Assembly: GCA_020161835.1 (NCBI GenBank) | Contig: JAIUNL010000011.1 | Location: 62,001-126,000 of the forward strand | Direction: 5' to 3' | DNA length: 64,000 nt | Origin: Bacteroidota bacterium | Lineage (GTDB): Bacteria > Bacteroidota > JABWAT01 | Shown here: positions 37,321 to 45,980 of the stretch, one piece after another | How positions within the stretch are numbered: position 1 is the stretch's first letter | How the letters are laid out: every line of letters starts with the position of its first letter | The notes under the pieces: model-generated | What the model saw: the letters and a program-made list of their open reading frames with translations, nothing else | Told to the model about the DNA's origin: nothing | The model's database searches: none | Translations under genes and position numbers: made by a program

Positions 37321-38706
37321 ATGACCGCCGATACTTATGCAAATGACCACTTTGAACTTTTCCTTGATCAACTGAAAACCCTTGCCAGAATTCCCTCCTG
37401 TTCATGGGATGGGTTTGATTTTGTCCACCTTGAAACTTCAGCCAATCAAGTTGCAGATTTCATGACTGAATCAGGACTTGAACATGTTGAAATTCTCAGA
37501 ATTCCAGGTGTACACCCTTACATTTATGGTGACTGGCTTCATGCCGGGGCAGACAAACCCACTATTCTGCTTTACGCCCACCATGACGTTCAGCCCCCTA
37601 TGCGTGAAGAACTCTGGAAAACTCCGGTTTACGAACCAACCATCGTAGGTGACCGTATTTATGCCCGTGGCATAGCCGATGACAAGGCTGGAATTATGGT
37701 TCACCTTGCATCCGTTGCTTCCTGCCTGAAATCAACTGGTAAAATCCCTGTAAATGTGAAAGTGATCATCGAGGGTGAAGAAGAAATCGGTTCTGCACAC
37801 CTGATGGATTTTCTGAAAAAATATTCCCAAAAAGTTCAGGCCGATGTGATGGTTCTCGCAGACGTTGGAAATTATGATACGGGAATTCCCTCTTTAACCA
37901 TCAGTTTAAGAGGATTGGTAACCCTTCAGGTTGAATTAAAAGTGCTGGATCACCCGCTTCACTCTGGAATTTACGGCGGCCCGATTCCTGATCCAACCAT
38001 TGCCCTTTCAAAAATTCTGGCAAAGCTGGTTGACGACAATGGAAATCTCGATATTCCTGAGCTTAATGCAATGATCAAGCCATTGACGCCAACTGAACGA
38101 GCCATGTATAAAAGTCTGGGAATGACCCAGGCAATCTTGAGAGACCAGGCCACGATTGAACCCGGTGTTGAAATCTTTGGTGACGAAGATGAAATTCTGG
38201 AACGGATGTGGAGAAAACCTTCCCTCGTCGTAAACTCAATTGAATCTGGCAGCAGAAAATCTGCCGGGAACGTAATTATGGATTCGGTTTGGGTTAAACT
38301 TGGACTCAGAACTGTTCCCAATATTTCAAGAAAATCAGCTATTGAACATCTTAAAAAGAGAATTCTTGAACTGAAGCCATGGAATGTTTCTTTGACTTTT
38401 ACAGAAGAAGCCCGTGGAGATTACTGGATGACTGACAGCGATCACCCCTATTTTGAAGCGACCCGTATTGCACTGAAAAAAGGATATGACAAAGATCCGG
38501 TTTATGTTGGCAGTGGCGGTTCAATTCCATTTGCGGGTCCGTTTTCTGAAGCACTTGGAAATGTTCCTGCTCTCTTAACGGGGATTGAAGACCCATACAC
38601 CAATGCTCACTCAGAAAATGAATCTTTACATCTGGGTGATTTTAAAAAGGCGATCATCAGCCAGATTTATCTGTTTGAGGAATTGTCAAAAATTGGGAAA
38701 AAGTGA
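37321..38706 (+). CDS. M20 family dipeptidase/carboxypeptidase
   Basis: This 461-residue zinc metallopeptidase is of the M20 carnosinase-like group and is probably cytosolic, with no signal peptide. Metal and catalytic motifs are YAHHDVQPP (H87, D89), GIADDKAG (119-120), EGEEEIGS (150-157), VLADVG, and a C-terminal HSENE. A dimerisation lid (HSGIYGGPIPDPT) occurs in the middle. The substrate is probably a dipeptide. The stop codon TGA is embedded in the first heptamer of the array at 38701. Confidence 0.93.
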   Translation: MTADTYANDHFELFLDQLKTLARIPSCSWDGFDFVHLETSANQVADFMTESGLEHVEILRIPGVHPYIYGDWLHAGADKPTILLYAHHDVQPPMREELWKTPVYEPTIVGDRIYARGIADDKAGIMVHLASVASCLKSTGKIPVNVKVIIEGEEEIGSAHLMDFLKKYSQKVQADVMVLADVGNYDTGIPSLTISLRGLVTLQVELKVLDHPLHSGIYGGPIPDPTIALSKILAKLVDDNGNLDIPELNAMIKPLTPTERAMYKSLGMTQAILRDQATIEPGVEIFGDEDEILERMWRKPSLVVNSIESGSRKSAGNVIMDSVWVKLGLRTVPNISRKSAIEHLKKRILELKPWNVSLTFTEEARGDYWMTDSDHPYFEATRIALKKGYDKDPVYVGSGGSIPFAGPFSEALGNVPALLTGIEDPYTNAHSENESLHLGDFKKAIISQIYLFEELSKIGKK

Positions 38707-38749
38707 ATTATAAGTGATAAGTTATAAGTGGTAAGTGGTAAGTTATAAG
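38701..38749 (+). repeat. Heptamer array TTATAAG/TGGTAAG
   Basis: Seven heptamers in register: AAGTGAA, TTATAAG, TGATAAG, TTATAAG, TGGTAAG, TGGTAAG, TTATAAG. The first contains the last Lys codon and the stop of the M20 gene. Confidence 0.85.
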
Positions 38750-38761
38750 TCGAGCAAAGTG

Positions 38762-38793
38762 AAAATCCCGTCCTGCCGGCAGGATGGGATTTT
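38762..38793. terminator. Palindrome, probable bidirectional terminator
   Basis: AAAATCCC and GGGATTTT flank TCCTGCCGGCAGGA, forming a long near-perfect palindrome after the M20 gene. Confidence 0.65.
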
Positions 38794-38854
38794 AAAGCGG
38801 TCAAAGCAATGATCCTGATTTAAAATATGGATTTTAATAAAACAAAGGGAAACT

Positions 38855-39298
38855 ATGAAAAGAAGCTTCAACTATTTGATTTTAGTCATTTCAATTACAG
38901 CTTTTAATGGTTGTGCAACCATCTTTAAAGGTTATGAAGAAGATCTTGTTATCACCAATGCACCAGACAGTATACAAGTAATGACAATGGAAGGGGTGAA
39001 TCTTTCGGTTTCGACTAAGACAGTAAAAGCACAAAAATTTAATCAAACCACCTATTCAAAAATTGAGACATTTGATAAAGAATTAAAAGGAATAAAATTG
39101 GTGCGGTTACCTTCAAAGAAGAATTATGTTCTGGTGATTTCAGCCAATGGACAGGAAAGAAAAATTCAAATAACCCCGAAATTGGGATTAGGCTGGTTTC
39201 TTCTCGATGTGGTATGTTTAGGTCTTCCTGTGATTCCTGACATGATTACGGGAAATTGGAATTATTACGATCCTATAAATTTTTCTGAACTAAAATAA
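38855..39298 (+). CDS. Small lipoprotein, function unknown
   Basis: This 147-residue protein has a lipobox (ITAFNGC, lipidated Cys at 20) directly followed by ATIFKG. The beginning resembles many small Gram-negative lipoproteins with a CATIxxG start, but I cannot assign a function. A predicted beta-rich domain (VQVMTMEGVNLSVS...LVISANGQERKIQI) is followed by a hydrophobic segment (LGLGWFLLDVVCLGLPVIPDMITG), so the C-terminus may be membrane-associated. It is more AT-rich than its neighbours. AAAGGGAAACT precedes the ATG. Confidence 0.7.
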   Translation: MKRSFNYLILVISITAFNGCATIFKGYEEDLVITNAPDSIQVMTMEGVNLSVSTKTVKAQKFNQTTYSKIETFDKELKGIKLVRLPSKKNYVLVISANGQERKIQITPKLGLGWFLLDVVCLGLPVIPDMITGNWNYYDPINFSELK

Positions 39299-39631
39299 CC
39301 GTTTTCCCTTCCCTACCTGGCTGACCACCAATCGGCCAGGTTTGTTCGGAATGGTTCCACCCTTTTTAACTTTTTACTCCTTTTCATGTTCAGCTTCACC
39401 TCCTCAAAAAAAGTTTAATTGGTTACATAACTTCCATTCCATACCCCTTACTGCATATTACCCCGGACCAAAATTGACGGAATCTTCACTTCCCCAACTT
39501 ACCACTTGTAACTTGCCACTTATAACTTGTCTTTTGCTTAATTTACTTTTTTAATCTAATTTTAACGTTTTCATACTTTTACAACAAGTCTGGCCGATTG
39601 GCTTTACTTACTAAATGAATCTGGGGTTTGC
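39299..39631. other. Intergenic region before ppc
   Basis: This 333-base gap holds a CCTGGC/GCCAGG hairpin (39317-39340), possibly ending the lipoprotein transcript, and the heptamer array at 39497. The T-rich region ahead of ppc probably carries its promoter, but no good TAnnTTTG match was found. An open frame at 39342-39554 is not convincing. Confidence 0.6.
39497..39531 (-). repeat. Degenerate heptamer array (ACTTACC/ACTTATA)
   Basis: Plus strand: ACTTACC, ACTTGTA, ACTTGCC, ACTTATA, ACTTGTC. The reverse complement belongs to the GTAAGT family. It lies about 100 bases before ppc. Confidence 0.75.
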
Positions 39632-42415
39632 ATGCAAAACCAAAAAGACAATCCGTTACGCAATGATGTTCATTATCTGGGTGAACTGTTAGGTGAAGTG
39701 ATCAGAGAACAATCGGGTGACTGGTTATATAAACTTGAAGAAACGGTCAGAACCAAGGCCATTGCTCTCAATGATGAAGCAGGTTCAAAAGTTTATGATG
39801 AACTAACCAAACTGCTTTCAGGAAAAACACTCGATGAATTGTCTTTGCTCGTCCGTGCGTTTACAACCTATTTTCACCTTGTCAATCTTGCTGAACATGT
39901 TCACCGGTTCAGAAGAAGCCGTCAATATGAAATGGAACCGGGAAATACACAAAGCCGGGGCAGTCTTTCTGACCTGAAACGTGATCTTAACCTCAAGCCT
40001 GAGGCCATCAATTACTTTCTTGAATTTTTAAAACAGGTTGAAATTTCGCCGACTTTCACCGCCCACCCGACTGAAGCCAAACGCCACACCATGCTGGAAA
40101 AATACCAGCGTTTATTCGATCTGATGAAAAAGCGGGAATCAGTGAATCTGACTCCGCTTGAAACCGAATTGATCAGCACTCAAATCAAAGCAGAAATTAC
40201 CACCATCTGGCAAACTGATGAAGTCAGGATGCAAAAAGTTGAAGTCATTGATGAAGTAAAAACAGGGCTGTTTTATCTTGATCAGATCATTTATCCGGTA
40301 ATGGGTGATTTTTACCGTAAGTTCAAATACATTTTCAAATCGATTTTACCTGAAAATTATGAAATCCCAACGATGATCCGGCCAGGATCCTGGATAGGCG
40401 GGGACCGTGACGGACACCCGTTTGTTACACCTGAAATTACCAGGGAAACCATCAAACTTCATAAAAAACATGTTTTAAACCAATATTATCAGGAAACCAA
40501 TCACCTGATTTCCATATTGACCAGCAGTGAACTGCGGTTTTCTTACAGTCCGGAATTTAAGGCAAATGTGGATGCTGATTTTGAAAGTTACCGTCTTGTC
40601 GACCCAAAAGCTGCCGAAGAGCTCATTAAAAATCCTTACGAGCAATTCCGCATCAAAATGACCCTAATTTCCCAACGATTACTTCATACATTTGAACAAG
40701 TTGGGACAGAGAAACCCGGACTTTTCATTTATAGTGATTCGAAAAATTTTCTTTCTGATCTGTCGCTGATCCGCTCTGAACTTTGCAATCAGAACAGCAA
40801 GGTTTTGGTTGAAACCTGGATCGATCCGCTGATATTCAAGGTAAGGACATTCGGTTTTCACTTTGCAACCTTAGACGTTCGCCAGAGTTCTGAAATCATC
40901 CGGCAGGCAGTTGCAGAGATTTTACGGCAATCAGGCGCCTCGCCCAACTGGAAACGTCTTTCTGAAGGTGAACAAAAATCAGTTCTGGTTCACGAAATCG
41001 CCTCTCCCCGACCACTTTATTCACCTGAATTTGTGTATTCAGACCCTACTCAGGAGTTAATTGAAACCATCAGAACCGTCAGATGGGGACTTGACCATGT
41101 TGATCCGCTCATGTTCGAAAATTTCGTGATTTCGATGTGTGAACGTGAAACTGACATTCTGGGTCTGCTTCTCCTCTTTAAGGAATTCGGACTTTACAGC
41201 CTCACCGGCGCCGGAAAACGTTTACTGAAGCTGAATATTGTTCCGTTATTCGAAACCATTCATGACCTTCATAATATGGAATATGTGCTTGAAAGTTTGT
41301 TTGGAACTGCTGTTTACAAGGAGGCTTTAAGCACACGAAATTACTTCCAGGAAATCATGCTCGGCTATTCAGATTCTTCCAAAGACGGTGGAATTCTGAC
41401 CTCAACCTGGGAATTGTATAAAGCTCAGATCAGAATTCGTGACATTAGTGACCGGGCAGGCATTAAATTCAGGCTGTTTCACGGTCGTGGCGGGTCAATT
41501 GGCCGCGGGGGCGGTTATTCAAGCGAGGCTATTCTTGCACAGCCGAAAGGCACCATTAACGGGAAAATCAGAATTACCGAGCAAGGTGAAATGATTTCCA
41601 GCAAATATGGTTTTCAGGATATTGCCCTCAGGACATTTGAACAGGTAGCAAACGCCGTTATTTTTTCAAGTATTGACAATAAAGACCAGCTTTCGGCTGA
41701 ACAGACTTCAGATTATTTCGCCGTGATGGATAAAATCAGTGAATCGGCCATGTGGAATTATCAGCATTTACTGAACAATGCCAATTTTATTTCTCTTTAC
41801 CAGATTTTTACACCTATTGATCTGATTTCACAGGTTCAGATTGGCAGCCGGCCATCGAAAAGAAAAGCAAGTCAGTCATTGCGTGATCTCAGAGCTATCC
41901 CGTGGGTTTTTTCGTGGATGCAAACCCGTATACTTATTCCCGGCTGGTTCGGTGTAGGGTCAGGATTAACCCAATGGATTCAGGAAAATCCTGATCGTGG
42001 ACTTCCCTATCTGCAAACTTTGTATAAAAACTGGACCTACTTTTCAACTTTCATCAAAAACGTTGAAAATGCCATCGGCAAATCAAATCTTGAAATTGCC
42101 AGATCTTATTTGACCCTTTTTAATGGCAATCAGGACGGGAAAAAGTTTGTTGAAGGATTGCTTGAGGAGTTTGAAAAATCACGTTCAATCATTCTCGCCA
42201 TTACCGGTGAAGAAGAAATTCTGGATCACCAGAAGGTTTTGCAGCAATCCATCAAAAGAAGAAATCCGTACATTGACCCGATGAATATCATTCAGATCAA
42301 TTTACTCAGGGAATTGCGTTCCCTGCCTGAAAATGACGAAAACCGGGAAAAAATTCTGCACGTTCTTCGTGAAACGGTAAATGGTATTGCGGCGGGAATG
42401 AAAAATACGGGATGA
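39632..42415 (+). CDS. ppc: Phosphoenolpyruvate carboxylase
   Basis: It fixes bicarbonate onto PEP to form oxaloacetate, an anaplerotic step. Its 927 residues are of bacterial PEPC length. The catalytic motifs are FTAHPTEAKRH (H145), GGDRDGHPFV, LGYSDSSKDGGI and the glycine loop FHGRGGSIGRGGG. The conserved end MKNTG is present. The ATG gives MQNQKDNPLRNDVHYLG. It is monocistronic. A heptamer array begins five bases after its stop. Confidence 0.97.
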   Translation: MQNQKDNPLRNDVHYLGELLGEVIREQSGDWLYKLEETVRTKAIALNDEAGSKVYDELTKLLSGKTLDELSLLVRAFTTYFHLVNLAEHVHRFRRSRQYEMEPGNTQSRGSLSDLKRDLNLKPEAINYFLEFLKQVEISPTFTAHPTEAKRHTMLEKYQRLFDLMKKRESVNLTPLETELISTQIKAEITTIWQTDEVRMQKVEVIDEVKTGLFYLDQIIYPVMGDFYRKFKYIFKSILPENYEIPTMIRPGSWIGGDRDGHPFVTPEITRETIKLHKKHVLNQYYQETNHLISILTSSELRFSYSPEFKANVDADFESYRLVDPKAAEELIKNPYEQFRIKMTLISQRLLHTFEQVGTEKPGLFIYSDSKNFLSDLSLIRSELCNQNSKVLVETWIDPLIFKVRTFGFHFATLDVRQSSEIIRQAVAEILRQSGASPNWKRLSEGEQKSVLVHEIASPRPLYSPEFVYSDPTQELIETIRTVRWGLDHVDPLMFENFVISMCERETDILGLLLLFKEFGLYSLTGAGKRLLKLNIVPLFETIHDLHNMEYVLESLFGTAVYKEALSTRNYFQEIMLGYSDSSKDGGILTSTWELYKAQIRIRDISDRAGIKFRLFHGRGGSIGRGGGYSSEAILAQPKGTINGKIRITEQGEMISSKYGFQDIALRTFEQVANAVIFSSIDNKDQLSAEQTSDYFAVMDKISESAMWNYQHLLNNANFISLYQIFTPIDLISQVQIGSRPSKRKASQSLRDLRAIPWVFSWMQTRILIPGWFGVGSGLTQWIQENPDRGLPYLQTLYKNWTYFSTFIKNVENAIGKSNLEIARSYLTLFNGNQDGKKFVEGLLEEFEKSRSIILAITGEEEILDHQKVLQQSIKRRNPYIDPMNIIQINLLRELRSLPENDENREKILHVLRETVNGIAAGMKNTG

Positions 42416-42420
42416 GGATG

Positions 42421-42448
42421 GTTACGAATCACAGGTTACGGGTTACGG
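42421..42448 (+). repeat. Heptamer array GTTACGG
   Basis: GTTACGA, ATCACAG, GTTACGG, GTTACGG in register, five bases after the ppc stop. It belongs to the same family as 23175 and 54091. Confidence 0.75.
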
Positions 42449-42495
42449 GAAAGTCGTTTATATCTTGAAAAATTGTGTTTTCAACTGGAATTAGA

Positions 42496-42617
42496 TTCCC
42501 CTCCTTTTCAAGGAGGGGAAATCAGTCGTAAGACTGATGGGGTGGTTTTCTTTGAATTTTGAGAAAACAGCCAAACCACCCCGGCTTCGCCACCCCTCCT
42601 TTGAAAAAGGAGGGGAA
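42496..42617. repeat. Cluster of nested palindromes (CCCCTCC element)
   Basis: From left to right: TTCCCCTCC/GGAGGGGAA hairpin, ATCAGTC/GACTGAT hairpin, GGGGTGGTTTT pairing with AAACCACCCC 23 bases later, and a second CCCCTCC/GGAGGGG hairpin at 42593-42615. It is an imperfect overall inverted repeat of about 122 bases, REP-like and non-coding. It sits between convergent ppc and ribE. Confidence 0.8.
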
Positions 42618-42704
42618 TTTGAAAAATATTCACAAAATTATCTCACATTTTTCTTAACTGAATTCCACTCAAAATTTAAAATACCACATTAAAAATTCGA
42701 ATTT

Positions 42705-43298
42705 TCAGTCTTTCCCGGTAACCAGTTTTTCCATGTACTTCCCAAGCATATCAAATTCCAGATTCACCTTTGACCCAACTTCATAGGAAGGGAAAACGGT
42801 CTTATCCATGGTGTGCGGGATAATGGCAACGGTAAACACATTCTTTTTAAGGTCGGCAACGGTTAAACTGGTTCCGTCCATCGAAATTGACCCGATGCGG
42901 ATGATGTACTTCTCAAACTCTTCAGGAAAACGCACATCAAAAGTCCAGCTCGTCGAAAGCACTTCTTTTCGGATGACCTCTCCCACACAATCCACATGGC
43001 CCATGACAAAATGCCCGCCCATTCTGGTTGAAGGAAGCAAGGGTCTTTCCAAATTCACATGATCGCCGGTTTTGAATGAACCGAAAGTGGTTTTTTTAAG
43101 GGTTTCTTCAATTGAAATGCAGGAAAAAGTGGTTGGAGAAACTTCAATTACAGTCTGGCAGCATCCATTAATTGCAATGGAATCATTGACCTTGAGATCT
43201 GACATGACAGTGGTTGCCTGAACAGTCAATTTTCTTCCGTCACCAATCGGGTCTACTTTTGCCAAAACGCCAACTTCTTCAATTAAACCGGTAAACAT
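42705..43298 (-). CDS. ribE: Riboflavin synthase, alpha subunit
   Basis: It dismutates two 6,7-dimethyl-8-ribityllumazine molecules to riboflavin. It has 197 residues with the two duplicated lumazine-binding barrels: the first starts MFTGLIEEVG and the second around MGHVDCVGEV. It is the last gene of a pgi-ribD-ribE run, two bases after ribD. Other rib genes are not in the window. Confidence 0.95.
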   Translation of the reverse strand: MFTGLIEEVGVLAKVDPIGDGRKLTVQATTVMSDLKVNDSIAINGCCQTVIEVSPTTFSCISIEETLKKTTFGSFKTGDHVNLERPLLPSTRMGGHFVMGHVDCVGEVIRKEVLSTSWTFDVRFPEEFEKYIIRIGSISMDGTSLTVADLKKNVFTVAIIPHTMDKTVFPSYEVGSKVNLEFDMLGKYMEKLVTGKD

Positions 43299-43300
43299 AT

Positions 43301-44395
43301 TTAATCCTTGAGTAAATAACTGATTTTCAAATCGTTTTGAATCATTTCAACAGAATCCAGTTTTAACTGAATTCCGTCTGAAACTGTTTGCAGAATGTCT
43401 GGATTTTCAAACCAGGACTTTCCGTTTCCAAGTAACTTTCCTGCCTGATAAATGACAAGTTGATTCACCAAACCTGCTTTTAAAAGGCTGGTAACAATGC
43501 CTGGACCGGCTTCCACCAAAATCTGATGGATCCCCTTTTTAAAACAAATCTCCAGGATTTGATGAAGATTTAAGCCGTTTTTAGCTTCAGAAACAGGAAG
43601 AAACGATGATTTTGATCCGCACGGACCTGTGATCTGATCGGAATGAAAGACAATCGTTTTGCTGGAAAATGAGTCTGTAAATAAATTGGATTCTGCCGGA
43701 ACAGACAGATGTGAATCGAGCAAAATCCGGAAGGGTTGTTTGTCATTTCCGTCCAAACGAACGGTTAAGGAGGGGTTATCTGCTTTGGCAGTTCCAGATC
43801 CGGTCAAAACAGCATCTGAGGCAAACCTGAGATTTTGAACATCCTTGCGTGATGATTCACCGGTAATCCATTTTGACTGACCGGAAACTGTGGAAATCCG
43901 CCCATCAGCGGTTTGGGCAATTTTAACAGTCACAAACGGCAGCTTATTTTTCTGTGAAAAGAAAAAAGGCCGGTTTAATTCGGCCCCTTCATTTTCCATC
44001 ACGCCAACAATAACTTCTATTCCAGCTTCCCTGAGTTGTTTGACTCCGTTTCCGCTTACTTTTTCAAACGGATCCAGGTTGGAAATCACCACCCGTTTTA
44101 TCCCGGACTGAATAATCAGGTTTGTACAGGGTGGTGTTTTTCCGAAATGACAACAGGGTTCAAGATTAACGAACAGCTCAGATCCGGCCAGATCAGCCGG
44201 ATTGGTTACCGAACCGATGGCGTTTACTTCAGCATGAGGTCCGCCAAACTTTTCATGGAGACCTTCACCAATTTTGACGCCATCCTTATAAATAACACAT
44301 CCAACCAAAGGATTTGGACTCACCCGCCCCAGACCTTGCTTTGCAAGACCAATAACACGACGCATGATCCGTTCTTCTCTGGAAAAAGTGCCCAT
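43301..44395 (-). CDS. ribD: Bifunctional riboflavin biosynthesis deaminase/reductase
   Basis: It deaminates and then reduces the pyrimidine intermediate of riboflavin synthesis. It has 364 residues. The N-terminal cytidine-deaminase fold has zinc ligands in GGPHAEVNAI and LEPCCHFGKTPPC. The C-terminal RibD/DHFR-like reductase starts near FVTVKIAQTADGRIS. It starts three bases after the pgi stop and is followed by ribE, so the three are transcribed together. Confidence 0.96.
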   Translation of the reverse strand: MGTFSREERIMRRVIGLAKQGLGRVSPNPLVGCVIYKDGVKIGEGLHEKFGGPHAEVNAIGSVTNPADLAGSELFVNLEPCCHFGKTPPCTNLIIQSGIKRVVISNLDPFEKVSGNGVKQLREAGIEVIVGVMENEGAELNRPFFFSQKNKLPFVTVKIAQTADGRISTVSGQSKWITGESSRKDVQNLRFASDAVLTGSGTAKADNPSLTVRLDGNDKQPFRILLDSHLSVPAESNLFTDSFSSKTIVFHSDQITGPCGSKSSFLPVSEAKNGLNLHQILEICFKKGIHQILVEAGPGIVTSLLKAGLVNQLVIYQAGKLLGNGKSWFENPDILQTVSDGIQLKLDSVEMIQNDLKISYLLKD

Positions 44396-44398
44396 TAA

Positions 44399-45790
44399 TC
44401 AGAGAATAAAACGGTAATCGAATGAATATGAAGTTTCAATCCGCTTTTTCTCATCTTCAAATCCCGGACGTCCCATTAATGCGAAAGTTGCTTTTTTGCC
44501 AGCTTCAACACCAGGTTGGTCGTACGGATTAATCTGGTACAACTTTCCGGCCATGGCAGTCTGCAATTCATAAAGCATGATAAACTGACCAACTGTGAAA
44601 GCATTTACTTCAGGGAAAATGACCTTGACGACTGGGCGTTCAAAATCAGCAAGAGCAATTGAGGTTCCGTGAAGTTCAGCTCGGATCAGTTCATTCATTG
44701 ACCGTTTATCGAGATAATCGGTTCCGGCATTTCCTTTGAAAGGATTTGAAAACGAGATATCCTTGTGGTTTTTTTCAACTTCAACCAGAGTAAATACCTT
44801 GTCATTCGGACCTTCGCAATACAATTGAACCTGACTGTGCTGATCGGTTGGACCAACGGCTTTAACAGGAGTTTGTCCTACGAAAACTTCCTGACCTTTC
44901 AGGTTGTATCTCTTTCCTAAGGATTCACCCCATAGCTGGGCATACCAGTCAGCCAGATATTTCAGGGTTGAACTGTAAGGCATCATGACAGAAATAACTT
45001 TTCCCATTTGGGTATCATACAAATAATGCAAAAGAGCATTCATGTAGGCAGGGTTTTTCATCAGTTCATCAGACTGGCACCGTTTTTCCATAGCAGCAGC
45101 ACCGGCAAGCAATTCATCAATATCAATCCCAATCAGAATCGATGAAAGCAGACCCACATCAGATAAAACAGAAAAACGACCACCAACACCTTCAGGAACA
45201 ACAAATTTGCGAAGTCCGAGTTCATTGGCAATATCCAGAAGGTAACCTGATTTCTCATCAGTTGTGGCAATCATGTGGTCTTTTGCTTTGACACCATATT
45301 TGCCAACCAGCATTTCCCAAACATAAAGAAACTGGGACATGGTTTCAGCGGTTCCGCCTGATTTTGATATGACATTAAACAAGGTTTTATCGAGATCAAT
45401 CACATCAAAAAGATCTGTAAACCAATCAGGATCAACGTTATCTGTAACAAAAAGACGTAATCCTTTTTTATTTGAAATTTGCTGATAGCTGTGAAGTAAA
45501 GCAGAAGCCAAAGCAATATTTCCTAAAGCAGAGCCACCGATACCCAAAACAACAAGTGTATCAAACTTCCCTTCAACTTCTTTTTTCAAAGCTTTTAATT
45601 TTGAAGTATCCTGATAAGGCAATTCCTGAAAGCGGATTTTGCGTTCTTTCTTTTCCTTTTCAATTTCAAGATGATACTCTGAAATCAATTTCTGGAAGTC
45701 ATCCAGTCTGCTGGTATGCATCAGGTGTTTGACTTCAGGGTTAGCTGTAACGGCAAGGTTAATATCCAAACGAATTTGTTGAGTGGGCAT
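44399..45790 (-). CDS. pgi: Glucose-6-phosphate isomerase
   Basis: It interconverts glucose-6-phosphate and fructose-6-phosphate. At 463 residues it is the shorter Bacillus-like form. Visible motifs are LGIGGSALGN, ISKSGGTAET, EGVGGRFSVLS, and a C-terminal YQINPYDQPGVEAGK. The first gene of the run, it has a TTGG-N20-TACCTTTG promoter at 45841-45872. Coupling pgi to ribD and ribE is unusual but the gaps are only 2-3 bases. Confidence 0.95.
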   Translation of the reverse strand: MPTQQIRLDINLAVTANPEVKHLMHTSRLDDFQKLISEYHLEIEKEKKERKIRFQELPYQDTSKLKALKKEVEGKFDTLVVLGIGGSALGNIALASALLHSYQQISNKKGLRLFVTDNVDPDWFTDLFDVIDLDKTLFNVISKSGGTAETMSQFLYVWEMLVGKYGVKAKDHMIATTDEKSGYLLDIANELGLRKFVVPEGVGGRFSVLSDVGLLSSILIGIDIDELLAGAAAMEKRCQSDELMKNPAYMNALLHYLYDTQMGKVISVMMPYSSTLKYLADWYAQLWGESLGKRYNLKGQEVFVGQTPVKAVGPTDQHSQVQLYCEGPNDKVFTLVEVEKNHKDISFSNPFKGNAGTDYLDKRSMNELIRAELHGTSIALADFERPVVKVIFPEVNAFTVGQFIMLYELQTAMAGKLYQINPYDQPGVEAGKKATFALMGRPGFEDEKKRIETSYSFDYRFIL

Positions 45791-45840
45791 GATTTAGAAT
45801 CCTTTTACTACTTACTGTTAAAAAAAGAGAAAATGGTTTG

Positions 45841-45872
45841 CAAAGGTAGGAATCTGGACTAAAAATGTCCAA
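45841..45872 (-). promoter_or_regulatory. Bacteroidota-type promoter for pgi-ribD-ribE
   Basis: Minus strand TACCTTTG (45848-45841), preceded at 20 bases by TTGG (45872-45869). It lies about 50 bases before the pgi ATG. Confidence 0.6.
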
Positions 45873-45913
45873 TTCAGGGGAGTAAATGGAAGGAAAAGCA
45901 AAGCATCAATACA

Positions 45914-45948
45914 TAAAAAAAGGGATGCTGTTTTCACAGCATCCCTTT
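45914..45948 (-). terminator. Intrinsic terminator after amtB
   Basis: Minus strand GGGATGCTG/CAGCATCCC stem with a 6-base loop, followed by a T tract of seven. Confidence 0.88.
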
Positions 45949-45980
45949 CAACAACAACCAGAACAAACGAAAGGCTTAAC

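Noticed and set aside
38762..38793. Operator palindrome
   Set aside because: The A/T-flanked long stem after a stop codon fits a terminator better than a regulatory site.
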